DNA from: Saprospiraceae bacterium
GTDB taxonomy: Bacteria > Bacteroidota > Bacteroidia > Chitinophagales > Saprospiraceae
Direction of reading: 5' to 3'
Length of the DNA stretch: 64,000 bases
Assembly: GCA_024103005.1 (NCBI GenBank)
Contig: JAGFJA010000049.1
Location: 1 to 64,000 of the forward strand
Part shown: one piece after another, positions 9,480 through 19,209 of the stretch
Layout of the letters: each line of letters begins with the position of its first letter
How positions within the stretch are numbered: the first letter of the stretch is position 1
The notes under the pieces: model-generated
Databases searched by the model: none
Told to the model about the DNA's origin: nothing
The model's input: only the letters and a program-made list of their open reading frames with translations
Program-made: the position numbers and the translations under genes

Positions 9480-9707
9480 TCCGAAAAGGTAAAGTAGTAA
9501 AATTATTAATGGATTGACTTTTGACCGCTAATTTATAACCGATTTATAACAATTTTTGAATCTGAACAGAAATTCATAAAAATAAATTAATTTGAAAAAT
9601 AATTTGGCCTTAATGGTTAAAGTATTATTAAATAGTAGAATTATTGTATTAAAATTGAACCTTAATTTATTTAAAAGTCGTTTATTTGTAACAAAACATT
9701 TTATGCC

Positions 9708-10265
9708 TTGAAATTAAATATCGTATTCTGGATTTTACTTAGCCTGCTTACAGGCAGTGCAGCCGGTGCTTATTGTCAGGGAGCAGTAAAGGTGAATCAA
9801 AAGACTCAAAACAAGATAAAATGGTACACCTTTGAAGAGGCAGTCCAGCAGAATAAAATAAAAAAGAAGAAAATTATGGTTGACCTCTATACCGACTGGT
9901 GTGGTTGGTGTAAGGTTATGGACAAAAACACCTTTTCAAATGAAGACATCATCTCTTACATCAATAAATATTACTATCCTGTAAAATTCAATGCTGAATG
10001 TCGGGACAAGATCAATTATAATAATAAGGTATATAGTTTTGTAGGCGGTAAAGGCAGAGGCTACAACGAACTTGCCCTATTACTGTCCGGCGGGCGCCTG
10101 AGCTATCCTACGGTGGTCTTTATAGATGAAGATCTTAATGTCATTCAACCCATTCAAGGATACCAGGAACCGTCAGATTTTTACAAAATTATGCGTTATT
10201 TTGGTGAAGATCATTACAAGCAGACTCCCTGGAAGGTCTATATTCAGCAATATAACAAGCTATAA
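9708..10265 (+). CDS. Exported thioredoxin-fold protein (TTG start)
   Basis: A 185-residue protein with a signal peptide (about residues 1-24) and a thioredoxin fold carrying the redox motif C65-G-W-C68 within YTDWCGWCKVMDKNTFS. This resembles the DUF255/thioredoxin_7 type rather than classical thioredoxin, and the cis-proline segment RLSYPTVVFIDED follows at about 130. It probably acts on disulfides in the periplasm. The start is TTG: the only nearby ATG (9703) is followed immediately by CCT TGA, whereas the TTG gives a good signal peptide. It converges on the HhH/barrel gene with 24 bases between them. Confidence 0.85.
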   Translation: MKLNIVFWILLSLLTGSAAGAYCQGAVKVNQKTQNKIKWYTFEEAVQQNKIKKKKIMVDLYTDWCGWCKVMDKNTFSNEDIISYINKYYYPVKFNAECRDKINYNNKVYSFVGGKGRGYNELALLLSGGRLSYPTVVFIDEDLNVIQPIQGYQEPSDFYKIMRYFGEDHYKQTPWKVYIQQYNKL

Positions 10266-10289
10266 TGATAAAAATATTGAATTTTACCT

Positions 10290-12407
10290 CTAATCACCAA
10301 AGCCATACCTTATCTGCGCTCGGATCTCAGAACGTATTGGTCCATTGATTTTATCATTTCCCGAACCGATGTAGGTTTTATTTTTATATTTTGTCATATT
10401 ATAAGAAGCCTCCAGTACAATTCCGTTGTGCATCTTCCATCGCAGGCCGGTAACAAACCTATTCCCTACTCCATCAAAGCCGATATTACGTGAGTCATAA
10501 GCTTGATAATGTTCATAAGAATAAATTCTGCTCTGATAAGAATCAATATTAAAGTGCGTAAACCGGACAAATCCGCTATAAGGCTTGCCCAAAGGCTTCA
10601 TCCACCATTCCTGATACATCAGATATCCGTTTTCGTCCTTATTTCCCGGTAATCTTAAATGATTGTAATCAAGTCGAGAAGCCAAGGTCATCAGACTACC
10701 AACTTTCTTGATAAAATGCAGCCTGACATCTGTCTTTTGTCTGAAATAAAGCGACGGGATGACATCTTTGCTCACGCCGGTCACTTCTTCGGACTGAAAC
10801 CTTATCTGAATATACGACTCCCATTTTTTCCTTTCCTGATATGCTACTTTGAAAAGGTAGGCACTTCCTTCGCTGGGACCGTCAGCTGAGTATGTAGCCC
10901 AATCATGCCTGAAAAGGTCGGCATAGGCATTGATTATCAACTTGGGGAAAGGCTTAATCTCCAATCCGGCATAGAGCCCTGTCTCATTGGTTGTAACTGT
11001 CTGGTCGGAGAAAACTTTCCCATGAAGGCTGTAATATTCCTTTGGAAGATACCTAAATAAAAGTGCCATACTCACCTTTGGGTGCAGCCCGATCAATGCT
11101 CCATTCACGGTGGCGACGGCTCCTTCCGGATTAATTGCTGTCTCTCCGTATAATACAAGATTTCTAATATAAAATGAATAATTTATACTTGAATTGAGAG
11201 CCTCTTGGCCTTTGAAATAGAATCTGTTATATACCCGATCAGTCGGATTGAGTCTTTTATCCAATTTATCATAAATGGTATTCAATCCTATATTCATCTT
11301 ATGACCATTATATTGCAAAGAAGCTCCGGCAGTCAATTGGTTGATATGGCCTTTATTTCGTATTTCACTCAGGGTACGATGGAGTCCTGATTGCTGGATA
11401 GAGGAAATAATTTCATCAGGGTCGTTTGAAAGAGAGTCAGGCAGAATGGCATTTCCATCACTCTTCTTATAACTGCCGAAAGTCATCAGGGTAATGTTTT
11501 CAGACAGATTCAACTCTAATCCTGCGCCTCTTAATGCGTTGATTTCATTGAGGGATGTCGAAGGCCTCAGAGACCTTTCATTTCTCCGGACAGCCGTCGT
11601 AAAGGCACTCCTTCCAAACCCGTAACCGGAAAACAAAATTAAACCCTGACCCATTGAAGCCTGAAAATCTCCAAGCACCACTTTTTTGATCCTCCTGTTA
11701 ACTTTCTCTAAGTACACATGAAAGGTCGTAAAATCAAAAAGGAGCGGATTATATTGAGTATCAAAGGGTTCGCCCACATCTTTCTCGGCTCCGATGCCTA
11801 TACTAACTCTGCCGGGTACCACATGTCTCAGCCTGATGCTAAATTGATCCTGGCTACCCAGATATTTCGGTTCTTCACCTCGGTAACCTGCCTGATTCTG
11901 CAAGACTCTGCCATACCTCACCAGGAGAGTTTTACTCCCCTTATACAACATATCCGGGCGAAATGGAGATATACCATCCAATCCGAATGATCTGACAAAA
12001 GGCATTATTCTCCGGATATCCTCAACTTCCATACCCGGAACAGATTGCAATTCATAGACGGAGATCAGTTTACCATATTTATCTATATGCTGAAAGATGG
12101 TATGCACCTGTAACTCATTGAGGAGTAAAAGTTCTTCGAAAACCTTCAAATCTGAAGAGTTGATGTCAATTTTATGCTCAAAAAGATAGCCCAGACGCTC
12201 GGTAAGGTCATTCAACTGGGCATCAGAAAGGTCGGGATTAGAAGCAATAATTGATTCGACTATGCCATTTACGGGGTTAACATCACGATTAATCAAATCC
12301 TCCTGAGCCTTGAGGGTCAGACACAATGTCAGATTGAAAAAGAACAAAAGAGATAAACTTAGCTTCAAATTTGTTAAAGTTTTGATAATACAACAATTAA
12401 AAAGCAT
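10290..12407 (-). CDS. Helix-hairpin-helix plus outer-membrane beta-barrel protein
   Basis: A 705-residue exported protein. Residues 1-35 hold a hydrophobic signal ending LKAQ. Residues 50-140 are alpha-helical with ComEA-like helix-hairpin-helix repeats (LLLLNELQVHTIFQHIDKYG, then VYELQSVPGMEVEDIRRI). The remaining 550 residues show the alternating amphipathic strands of an outer-membrane beta-barrel and end RAQIRYGFGD. This arrangement recurs in Bacteroidota proteins of unknown function; an HhH module normally binds DNA, so a role in DNA contact at the cell surface or periplasm is possible but unproven. It is monocistronic by context and points away from glnN. Confidence 0.85.
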   Translation of the reverse strand: MLFNCCIIKTLTNLKLSLSLLFFFNLTLCLTLKAQEDLINRDVNPVNGIVESIIASNPDLSDAQLNDLTERLGYLFEHKIDINSSDLKVFEELLLLNELQVHTIFQHIDKYGKLISVYELQSVPGMEVEDIRRIMPFVRSFGLDGISPFRPDMLYKGSKTLLVRYGRVLQNQAGYRGEEPKYLGSQDQFSIRLRHVVPGRVSIGIGAEKDVGEPFDTQYNPLLFDFTTFHVYLEKVNRRIKKVVLGDFQASMGQGLILFSGYGFGRSAFTTAVRRNERSLRPSTSLNEINALRGAGLELNLSENITLMTFGSYKKSDGNAILPDSLSNDPDEIISSIQQSGLHRTLSEIRNKGHINQLTAGASLQYNGHKMNIGLNTIYDKLDKRLNPTDRVYNRFYFKGQEALNSSINYSFYIRNLVLYGETAINPEGAVATVNGALIGLHPKVSMALLFRYLPKEYYSLHGKVFSDQTVTTNETGLYAGLEIKPFPKLIINAYADLFRHDWATYSADGPSEGSAYLFKVAYQERKKWESYIQIRFQSEEVTGVSKDVIPSLYFRQKTDVRLHFIKKVGSLMTLASRLDYNHLRLPGNKDENGYLMYQEWWMKPLGKPYSGFVRFTHFNIDSYQSRIYSYEHYQAYDSRNIGFDGVGNRFVTGLRWKMHNGIVLEASYNMTKYKNKTYIGSGNDKINGPIRSEIRAQIRYGFGD

Positions 12408-12522
12408 ACGATGATATTCAACCTGTCAGTATATATAACCCATTGAGGCTGGCGGAAAAACTGTCTGCAAATTAAGTTATAAAAATTACAATGTGTAATA
12501 TATTCATAAATAATTTTTGACT

Positions 12523-12530
12523 TACCTTTG
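12523..12530 (+). promoter_or_regulatory. Bacteroidota -7 box for glnN
   Basis: TACCTTTG matches the TAnnTTTG box and is followed by GCAG. It lies 46 bases before the chosen glnN start, which supports the downstream ATG over the TTG that would place this box inside the gene. Confidence 0.6.
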
Positions 12531-12576
12531 CAGCGATTTCAATATCTATTTATCAAGTTCAATTTTTTCCCGATTC

Positions 12577-14772
12577 ATGAGTCTAAAAAGATTTAATGCC
12601 ATCGATATCATTCACAATCGGTTTGATATCTCTCTCCCTGATTCCTCTCCTGAAAAACGACAAATCTCAAGTTTTTACGGAGAAAATGTTTTCAATGACG
12701 ATACCATGAGGAAATATTTGCCCGAATCAGCTTATTTCAGTGTCAAAGCTGCCATACAGACAGGAACCAACCTCACCAAAGAAGTGGCAGGTGTTGTAGC
12801 TGAAACAATGAAAAAATGGGCAATGGACAAAGGTGCCACTCATTATGCACACTGGTTCCAGCCACTTACCGGTAAGACAGCAGAAAAACATGATTCATTC
12901 TTCACCATTACTTCGGAGGGTAAAGCCATTGAAGAATTTGGCAGTAAAGAACTTGCACAGCAAGAGCCCGATGGCTCATCATTCCCAGGTGGCGGCTTAC
13001 GATCTACCTTCGAAGCCAGGGGATATACATCCTGGGACCCTTCATCACCAGCCTTCATACTTGAGGTAGGCAATGGCAAAACACTCTGTATTCCTACCAT
13101 ATTCGTTACGTATAGCGGCGAATCACTGGATTACAAATTACCTTTATTAAAGTCAACCAGTTTTATCGAACAGGCTGCACTTAATGTCTGCAAAATGTTT
13201 GATGATACTGTCGAAAGAATTAGCGTAACCCTTGGATGGGAACAGGAATATTTTCTGATAGACGAATCATTTTTACTGGCAAGGCCGGACCTGATGTTTA
13301 CCGGAAGGACACTCCTCGGCAAGCATAGTCAGAAAGGCCAGCAACTGGAAGATCATTACTTCGGTTCTATTCCGGAAAGAGCTCTTAACTTCATGAGAGA
13401 TCTGGAGACAGAATGCCACAAACTGGGAATTCCTGTCAGAACCCGGCACAACGAGGTTGGTCCTGCACAATACGAGCTGGCTCCTATGTTTGAAGAAGTC
13501 AATATAGCAGTAGATCACAATCAGTTACTCATGGACTTGATGGAAAGAGTGGCAAAAAAACACAAATTGGCTGTCCTGCTTCATGAAAAACCATTTGACG
13601 GAGTGAATGGCTCCGGAAAGCATAATAACTGGTCACTGGCTACAAATACCGGTAAAAACTTACTTTCCCCGGGAAGAAATCCAGGCCAGGATCTAAAATT
13701 CCTGACTTTCTTTGTCAATACCATCCGTGCAGTAAAAGAACATGCAGATTTACTCAGGGCAAGTATTGCTTCTGCATCTAATGACCATCGACTGGGAGCA
13801 AATGAGGCTCCTCCGGCAATAATTTCAGTTTATGTAGGAAAGGCATTGAAAGAAGTTTTGGACTTTATCGCACAAGGAAAGGAAAGTAATCAAATCATGA
13901 TAAAAGAAGTATTGTCCTTGCTCAAAAAAACACCCAACCTTGAACTGGATAATACTGACCGAAACAGAACATCACCTTTTGCATTTACTGGAAATAAATT
14001 TGAGATCAGAATGGTAGGCTCGTCTATGAACTGCTCTGGACCGATGACCATCATGAATACCATCGTAGGTGATCAGTTAAACAAATTTAAGCAAGAGGTA
14101 GAACAGCTGATGGCTACCGAAGACAAACCACAGGACAGGGCAATCATGGCCATTCTGCGTAAATATATTAATGAATCACTACCAATCTTGTTTGAAGGTG
14201 ACGGTTACAGTAAAGAATGGGAGGAAGAAGCCGCAAGACGCGGATTGAACAACAGAAAAAATACACCGGAGGCTTTATACGCCTATAAAGATCCTAAGGT
14301 CAAGGAGTTATTCATCAGGTCTGGAGTATTTACCGAACATGAACAGGAAGCACATTATGCTGTTATGTTTGAAAATTACAATCTCAAATTAGATATAGAG
14401 AGTAAGGTGCTGGCTGATTTGTGTAAATCATATATCCTGCCTGCATGCTATGCCTATCAGACCAAAATTGCGAATAATATATTTGCCCTTAAACAGCTGG
14501 ATTTACCTTCAGATAGCTTTGCCTCCCAAAGCAATTTGCTGAAGGAACTTTCAGACCACATTAATCTGGTCGCATCAAAAACCGGCGAATTGGAAGAAGC
14601 CATCCATAGCGCTCATCAACAGCCTGACTTTGAGACAGAGGCAAAAGCTTTCTGCCATCATGTAAAGCCATTGATGGAAAGTATCAGACTATCAGTTGAT
14701 TATCTGGAAGGAATCGTTGAAGACAATCTCTGGCCATTAGCTAAATACAGAGAAATGATGTTTTTCAGATAA
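12577..14772 (+). CDS. glnN: Glutamine synthetase type III
   Basis: A 731-residue enzyme, the usual GSIII size (about 700-730), making glutamine from glutamate, ammonia and ATP. Seen: an N-terminal GSIII-specific domain opening MSLKRFNAI, the ATHYAHWFQPLTG segment, GWEQEYFLIDESF and RHNEVGPAQYELAPMFEE metal/ATP-binding glutamates, EKPFDGVNGSGKHNNWS around the active site, and NRTSPFAFTGNKFEIRMVG near the C-terminal half. An open frame runs 20 codons further upstream to a TTG, but that extension is not GSIII-like and would swallow the promoter box. The gene ends in a good hairpin terminator. It is the main ammonium-assimilating enzyme type in Bacteroidota. Confidence 0.96.
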   Translation: MSLKRFNAIDIIHNRFDISLPDSSPEKRQISSFYGENVFNDDTMRKYLPESAYFSVKAAIQTGTNLTKEVAGVVAETMKKWAMDKGATHYAHWFQPLTGKTAEKHDSFFTITSEGKAIEEFGSKELAQQEPDGSSFPGGGLRSTFEARGYTSWDPSSPAFILEVGNGKTLCIPTIFVTYSGESLDYKLPLLKSTSFIEQAALNVCKMFDDTVERISVTLGWEQEYFLIDESFLLARPDLMFTGRTLLGKHSQKGQQLEDHYFGSIPERALNFMRDLETECHKLGIPVRTRHNEVGPAQYELAPMFEEVNIAVDHNQLLMDLMERVAKKHKLAVLLHEKPFDGVNGSGKHNNWSLATNTGKNLLSPGRNPGQDLKFLTFFVNTIRAVKEHADLLRASIASASNDHRLGANEAPPAIISVYVGKALKEVLDFIAQGKESNQIMIKEVLSLLKKTPNLELDNTDRNRTSPFAFTGNKFEIRMVGSSMNCSGPMTIMNTIVGDQLNKFKQEVEQLMATEDKPQDRAIMAILRKYINESLPILFEGDGYSKEWEEEAARRGLNNRKNTPEALYAYKDPKVKELFIRSGVFTEHEQEAHYAVMFENYNLKLDIESKVLADLCKSYILPACYAYQTKIANNIFALKQLDLPSDSFASQSNLLKELSDHINLVASKTGELEEAIHSAHQQPDFETEAKAFCHHVKPLMESIRLSVDYLEGIVEDNLWPLAKYREMMFFR

Positions 14773-14806
14773 TTAATTATCGCATAATCCTTCATATTAA
14801 TACAGG

Positions 14807-14839
14807 CACCGGTCATTTTACATAGATGGCCGGTGTTTT
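14807..14839 (+). terminator. Rho-independent-type terminator after glnN
   Basis: A 10-bp stem with one G-U pair (CACCGGTCAT, 14807-14816, with ATGGCCGGTG, 14826-14835) closes a nine-base loop and is followed by TTTTA. It lies 35 bases after the glnN stop codon. Confidence 0.7.
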
Positions 14840-14976
14840 AGTCTTATATCCAAAAGAAACAGCCACGTAAAATTATTTACCTGGAACCCTGATCCAAACA
14901 TAGCGTTTGAACATTTATTCAATTTAAGGAATAATAAAAACATTTTTTCTTTATAAAGGAGATGTAGGTTATTACC

Positions 14977-14984
14977 TATCTTTG
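14977..14984 (+). promoter_or_regulatory. Bacteroidota -7 box for dnaG
   Basis: TATCTTTG, an exact TAnnTTTG match, 34 bases before the dnaG start codon. Confidence 0.55.
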
Positions 14985-15018
14985 GTTTCAACAAAAACAA
15001 TTTTCGGGCAATAATATT

Positions 15019-16965
15019 ATGATACCGGCAAAGACCATAGAAGAAATTTTCCAAAAAGCACGTATCGAGGAAGTCGTCGGAGACTTTATGGTATTGAAGC
15101 GACGGGGAGTCAACCTCCTGGGTCATTGTCCTTTTCACAATGAAAAAACACCTTCTTTTACTGTTTCACCCGCTAAGAACATATTCAAATGTTTCGGCTG
15201 TGGCAAATCCGGTACACCGGTCGGCTTTATTATGGAACATGAGAATATGACTTATGTAGAGGCCTTGCATTATTTAGCCCGTAAATACAATGTGCAGATA
15301 GAGGAAGTAGAGCGGAATCCTGAGCAGGTGGAGGCAGACAAGCAGAAAGAGAGTCTGATCCTCATCAACGAATTTGCTATGAAACACTTTCAGCACAACC
15401 TGCTTGAGACACAATTCGGAAGGGATGTTGGCCTTTCTTACTTCACTTCGAGGGGATTTCATCGGGCAACCATTGAAAAATTCGGTCTTGGATTTGCCTA
15501 TCCGGATGGTTACAATTTGCTGAATGAAGCTAAGACCAAGGCTTACAATATAGATTTGATGAAAGAATTAGGACTCATCACATCAAGCGACCGGGATTTT
15601 TTCACCAACAGGGTCATGTTTCCCATTTTTAACCTTTCGGGCAGGGTCATCGGCTTTGGAGGCAGGGCACTTACAACCAATGATAAAACTCCTAAATACC
15701 TGAATTCAGCAGATTCGGAGATATATAATAAGAGTAGAAACCTTTACGGATTTTATCAGGGTAAAAATGCCATTCGTAAGGAAGACCACTGTATCCTGGT
15801 TGAAGGTTATGCAGATGTGACGACCCTTCATCAGGCCGGAATAGAGATTGCCGTAGCTTCATCAGGCACTTCATTGACCGTGGAACAGAGCCAGCTCATT
15901 AAAAGATTTACGGACAATATAACTGTCTTATATGACGGAGATCAGGCAGGTATTAAAGCAGCCATCCGGGCTATTGATATCCTTCTGGAGCAGAATATCA
16001 ATGTCAACATTGCCATACTTCCTGACGAAGAAGATCCCGATTCATATCTTAAAAATCATGGAGCTCAAGCTTTACTGGATTTTATTTCTTCCAATCAGAT
16101 GAATTTTGTTCAGTTTAAGCTAACTCAGTCAGATGATGCATCCCGTAAGGATCCCATTAAAAAAGTAACGTTGGCTCAGGATATTATCCAATCTATCGCC
16201 CGGATTCCTGATATGCTAAAAAGGGAAGTATATGGGACGGAGACTGCCAGGATGCTTGATATCAGAGAAGAGGTAATTTTCACTGAACTGGCAAAGGCAT
16301 TAAAAAAGCATACTGATCAACAGCGGCTTGAAGCATACAGAGACCAAAGGATCAAAGAGAGAGAGTCAACCTCAGCAGACAATCAGGAAAAGGATACAGC
16401 AACTTTTGAATCCGGAACTGAGGAAAATATGCCATTAAACGCTATTATGAAGGTGTTGATACTTCACGGAGATGATATTTATGATTACCAAACCAATCAA
16501 CTTATAAAGGAACGCATAATCGAAGATCTGGAAGAGGAATCAGAATATATAAATCATCCCTTGTATCTCCAATTATATGAAGAGTATAAGACCAGATTGG
16601 AATCTGGACAAACTAATTCCTATGAATATTATATCAATCACTCCAACGCAGATATCAGAAAGATGGTCTTGCTTTGGATCGACCCCGGATATGAATTCAG
16701 CCAAAACTGGATAGACAAATATCAGCATCCATTACAGTACCAGCCACCTCCCGACAAAAATTACATCAATGAATACAATCACTCCATCTTATTGCTGAAG
16801 ATGCAGTCTCTTAATCTGATCGTCGAAGAAAACAAACAAAAAATCAACGAATTAATTGCCAATAAGGACGAGGAAGGACTCATCATACAGTTGAGAGCAC
16901 AGCTTTTAATTGATAAAGAAAGAAAAGAAATTGCCGAAAAGCTGGGTATCGTGGTCATCCCTTAA
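15019..16965 (+). CDS. dnaG: DNA primase
   Basis: A 648-residue primase that makes RNA primers at the replication fork. The N-terminal CHC2 zinc finger has ligands C37, H40, C58 and C61. The catalytic core follows (from about residue 125), with the Toprim domain: VEGYADV with catalytic E262, and YDGDQAG with D306 and D308. The C-terminal 200 residues are the helicase-binding region and end with a helical hairpin. Length is normal for Bacteroidota primases. It sits alone between glnN and a convergent barrel-protein gene rather than in the rpsU-dnaG-rpoD arrangement of Proteobacteria. Confidence 0.97.
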   Translation: MIPAKTIEEIFQKARIEEVVGDFMVLKRRGVNLLGHCPFHNEKTPSFTVSPAKNIFKCFGCGKSGTPVGFIMEHENMTYVEALHYLARKYNVQIEEVERNPEQVEADKQKESLILINEFAMKHFQHNLLETQFGRDVGLSYFTSRGFHRATIEKFGLGFAYPDGYNLLNEAKTKAYNIDLMKELGLITSSDRDFFTNRVMFPIFNLSGRVIGFGGRALTTNDKTPKYLNSADSEIYNKSRNLYGFYQGKNAIRKEDHCILVEGYADVTTLHQAGIEIAVASSGTSLTVEQSQLIKRFTDNITVLYDGDQAGIKAAIRAIDILLEQNINVNIAILPDEEDPDSYLKNHGAQALLDFISSNQMNFVQFKLTQSDDASRKDPIKKVTLAQDIIQSIARIPDMLKREVYGTETARMLDIREEVIFTELAKALKKHTDQQRLEAYRDQRIKERESTSADNQEKDTATFESGTEENMPLNAIMKVLILHGDDIYDYQTNQLIKERIIEDLEEESEYINHPLYLQLYEEYKTRLESGQTNSYEYYINHSNADIRKMVLLWIDPGYEFSQNWIDKYQHPLQYQPPPDKNYINEYNHSILLLKMQSLNLIVEENKQKINELIANKDEEGLIIQLRAQLLIDKERKEIAEKLGIVVIP

Positions 16966-16993
16966 TACACTTCAGTTGATCCGAGGGAAACAT

Positions 16994-18253
16994 TTAATAT
17001 AATCGATATGAGTAGCCCAGACTTGCTTCGAGATAATTTTTATCATCATGCATAGCTCCTACAGAGCCGTATAAGCCATGTCTCGGACTTATATCATACT
17101 TAATACCGATGTTTGCCCCATAATTCCAGCCATCATTTTTAGTTGAATATGTTTTTGAAATATTCTGATATGCAACATTAGAAGAATATGCAAAATCTTT
17201 CACCCTGGAAAAGGCCTGAATAAGTCCGCCGATATTATCATAACGAAGTATTCCGGCAAGGCTTGCAGATAACTTTTTACCAAGTTTTAAACTATATCCG
17301 CCTTCCAGTCCAAGGTCCACTGTAAACGGATTTACTTTATTTGATTCTATTTCAATATTATCAGGTACAAAAAGACTCTGTCTATCAAAAATAGCATTGG
17401 CTTGTTCATTAGCAGACTGAACAATGTTATTATCATGTGTATATCTGACTGATATGGGAATTTTCAGAAATAATTTATCCTTCCTGCCCAGAGAAAAAGC
17501 TGCTTGAGGGATTACCTGAAGGCCACTATATCTATAGGCAATCTCTGAGAAGCTTCCTATACCGATAGCGTATGACCATTTATGACCCGGAGCCGAAATA
17601 TCGTAATTGATTGGTTCTACTTTTGATACAGGATGATCCAAATCAGTCATGGTTAAACCTTCTATCTCCGGTAACGAACTGATCAACCTGCTTTTTATAA
17701 CGACCGATTCACCGTCATTTTCATGATTGTCTGCAAGATTATTCAAAGGAAGAGTCTTATCTATTTGTGACAAAGAAATGTTACTTTCTGTATTATTGAT
17801 CTTGAAACCTTGTTTCTTATTTAAACCAACCTCTGCAATAAGTAAATCATTTTCCTTCAAATTATTTTCTTCATTGCTATATGCCACGGAAGAGTACTCT
17901 ACGAATGGATTGTCTTCATCTGATAAATGATTTTTATCGTGAAGCATATCAGGTAAAACAGCAGCCTGCTTATAATCCGAAATATCTGAAGTATTAATTA
18001 CTTTAGGATCACTAATAATATCGGTCTGTGAATGAGGAACCTTCATTTCTTCCTTTTTGTCTGCAACGACAAATGAATTATCAGCCGGACGGATTAAGAA
18101 ATATTCAAACAGCAGATAACCACCTAAAAGTAATCCAATTACAGCGGCAGCAGCAGGCATCCAATAGAATATACTCCTATTGGAGCGTTGAGGAAGCTCA
18201 TCGTTAAGCCTTTTCAACATATCATCCCATGCCTTATCTTCAACACTTTTCAA
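16994..18253 (-). CDS. Anti-sigma-like membrane protein with C-terminal barrel-like domain
   Basis: A 419-residue protein encoded directly after, and overlapping by 4 bases, an ECF sigma gene. Residues 1-28 form a short charged cytoplasmic stretch (KAWDDMLKRLNDELPQRS), residues 29-52 one transmembrane helix, residues 55-220 a polar low-complexity linker, and residues 225-419 alternating amphipathic strands ending GYSYRLY, as in small outer-membrane barrels. Position and N-terminus suggest a sigma-regulating membrane protein; the C-terminus looks like an OmpW/OprF-type eight-strand barrel. No classical zinc anti-sigma motif is visible. One chain with an inner-membrane helix and a barrel-like end is unusual. 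The function is inferred from context only. Confidence 0.7.
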   Translation of the reverse strand: MKSVEDKAWDDMLKRLNDELPQRSNRSIFYWMPAAAAVIGLLLGGYLLFEYFLIRPADNSFVVADKKEEMKVPHSQTDIISDPKVINTSDISDYKQAAVLPDMLHDKNHLSDEDNPFVEYSSVAYSNEENNLKENDLLIAEVGLNKKQGFKINNTESNISLSQIDKTLPLNNLADNHENDGESVVIKSRLISSLPEIEGLTMTDLDHPVSKVEPINYDISAPGHKWSYAIGIGSFSEIAYRYSGLQVIPQAAFSLGRKDKLFLKIPISVRYTHDNNIVQSANEQANAIFDRQSLFVPDNIEIESNKVNPFTVDLGLEGGYSLKLGKKLSASLAGILRYDNIGGLIQAFSRVKDFAYSSNVAYQNISKTYSTKNDGWNYGANIGIKYDISPRHGLYGSVGAMHDDKNYLEASLGYSYRLY

Positions 18254-18810
18254 CTTACGTTCTTTTGTAAATTATTAATATTCAGCCAGGTTTTTAGTTT
18301 TTTCCTGGCCTCAAAAAGATGCCATTTACTAGTATTTTCTTTAATATCCAATGATTCAGCTATCTCGCGGTGAGAGTAACCTTCTATTGCATATTTTGTA
18401 AAAACGGTACGCATCGGTTCCGGCAGGTTGTCTATCAACCTAAAGATAAAGTCCACATCGCTTTCAGGAGCATAACCGGTTACGCCGTCAAAAAAGGTCT
18501 CAACCAAAGCTACATTCGAAGTGTACTTTTTATTACTCCGATGAAAGTCAATCATAGTATTATAAATAATGCGCCTTATCCAGCCTTCTACGTTTGTCAA
18601 TACCGGGTTTTTGGTAAGATTGATAAATACTTTTAAAAATCCATCATTCACCACACTCTGAATGTCTTCATCATTGAACATATACTTGCGACACATAGCA
18701 ACCATCGAGCCAAAATAGAGCCTGTACAACTTTTCCTGACCAATCCGGTCATTTGCTGCACATGCTTTGATAATGTCCTCGATAGAATTATATTTATTTT
18801 TCCAGGCCAC
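18250..18810 (-). CDS. ECF-type RNA polymerase sigma factor
   Basis: A 186-residue sigma-70 family protein of the ECF class. Region 2 spans about residues 25-90 (LYRLYFGSMVAMCRKYMFN through IRRIIYNTMIDFHRS) and region 4 about 125-180 (GYSHREIAESLDIKENTSK as the helix-turn-helix). It should direct RNA polymerase to a small regulon under control of the overlapping downstream membrane protein. A TAAATTTG promoter box stands 27 bases before the start. The target regulon cannot be seen here. Confidence 0.93.
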   Translation of the reverse strand: MAWKNKYNSIEDIIKACAANDRIGQEKLYRLYFGSMVAMCRKYMFNDEDIQSVVNDGFLKVFINLTKNPVLTNVEGWIRRIIYNTMIDFHRSNKKYTSNVALVETFFDGVTGYAPESDVDFIFRLIDNLPEPMRTVFTKYAIEGYSHREIAESLDIKENTSKWHLFEARKKLKTWLNINNLQKNVS

Positions 18811-18836
18811 AATTATTTTTTAATGACTGAATATCA

Positions 18837-18844
18837 CAAATTTA
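18837..18844 (-). promoter_or_regulatory. Bacteroidota -7 box for the ECF sigma operon
   Basis: Reads TAAATTTG on the minus strand, an exact TAnnTTTG match, 26 bases before the sigma factor start. Confidence 0.5.
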
Positions 18845-19163
18845 CAATTAAAACTTTGGAATTCGAGCCATTTGGTTTACTAAATGACGAAATTATGATG
18901 AATAAGGTTGGTCTTACATGTAACAAAATAAACAATTAAAATTATCAAGTATCGGTTAGAAACAATATAGAAAGATAACATACTCTATTCCACGCTTTTA
19001 ACCCAAATCCAAGTAGCGTTCAACGGTTTTTTGAGCGATTTACCGATAAAAGACCGTAAAAAATTCTACACAACTTTGATTTAGATAAATCGCATCAAGA
19101 GAATTTATCCAAAATCTTGTTCGATTATCCGCAAGTTGTTTTTTTATTTATTGAAAAATTTTT
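18845..19163. other. AT-rich divergent intergenic region with two hairpins
   Basis: The gap between the sigma operon and the four-HhH gene holds no convincing gene. It contains two adjacent small inverted repeats: CGTTCAA (19017-19023) with TTGAGCG (19031-19037, one G-U pair), and TTTAC (19039-19043) with GTAAA (19056-19060). They could be part of a small RNA or a leader, but nothing further supports this. Confidence 0.3.
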
Positions 19164-19171
19164 TATTTTTG
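19164..19171 (+). promoter_or_regulatory. Bacteroidota -7 box for the four-HhH protein
   Basis: TATTTTTG, an exact TAnnTTTG match, 38 bases before the ATG chosen as start. It would lie inside the coding sequence if an earlier ATG were used. Confidence 0.5.
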
Positions 19172-19209
19172 TGCGATCACTCAAAACTTTAAACCCTAAA
19201 TCAAGAATC

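Noticed and set aside
12517-12576. Longer glutamine synthetase starting at TTG
   Set aside because: The added 20 residues are not GSIII-like and would include the promoter box; the ATG at 12577 gives the family's normal start.
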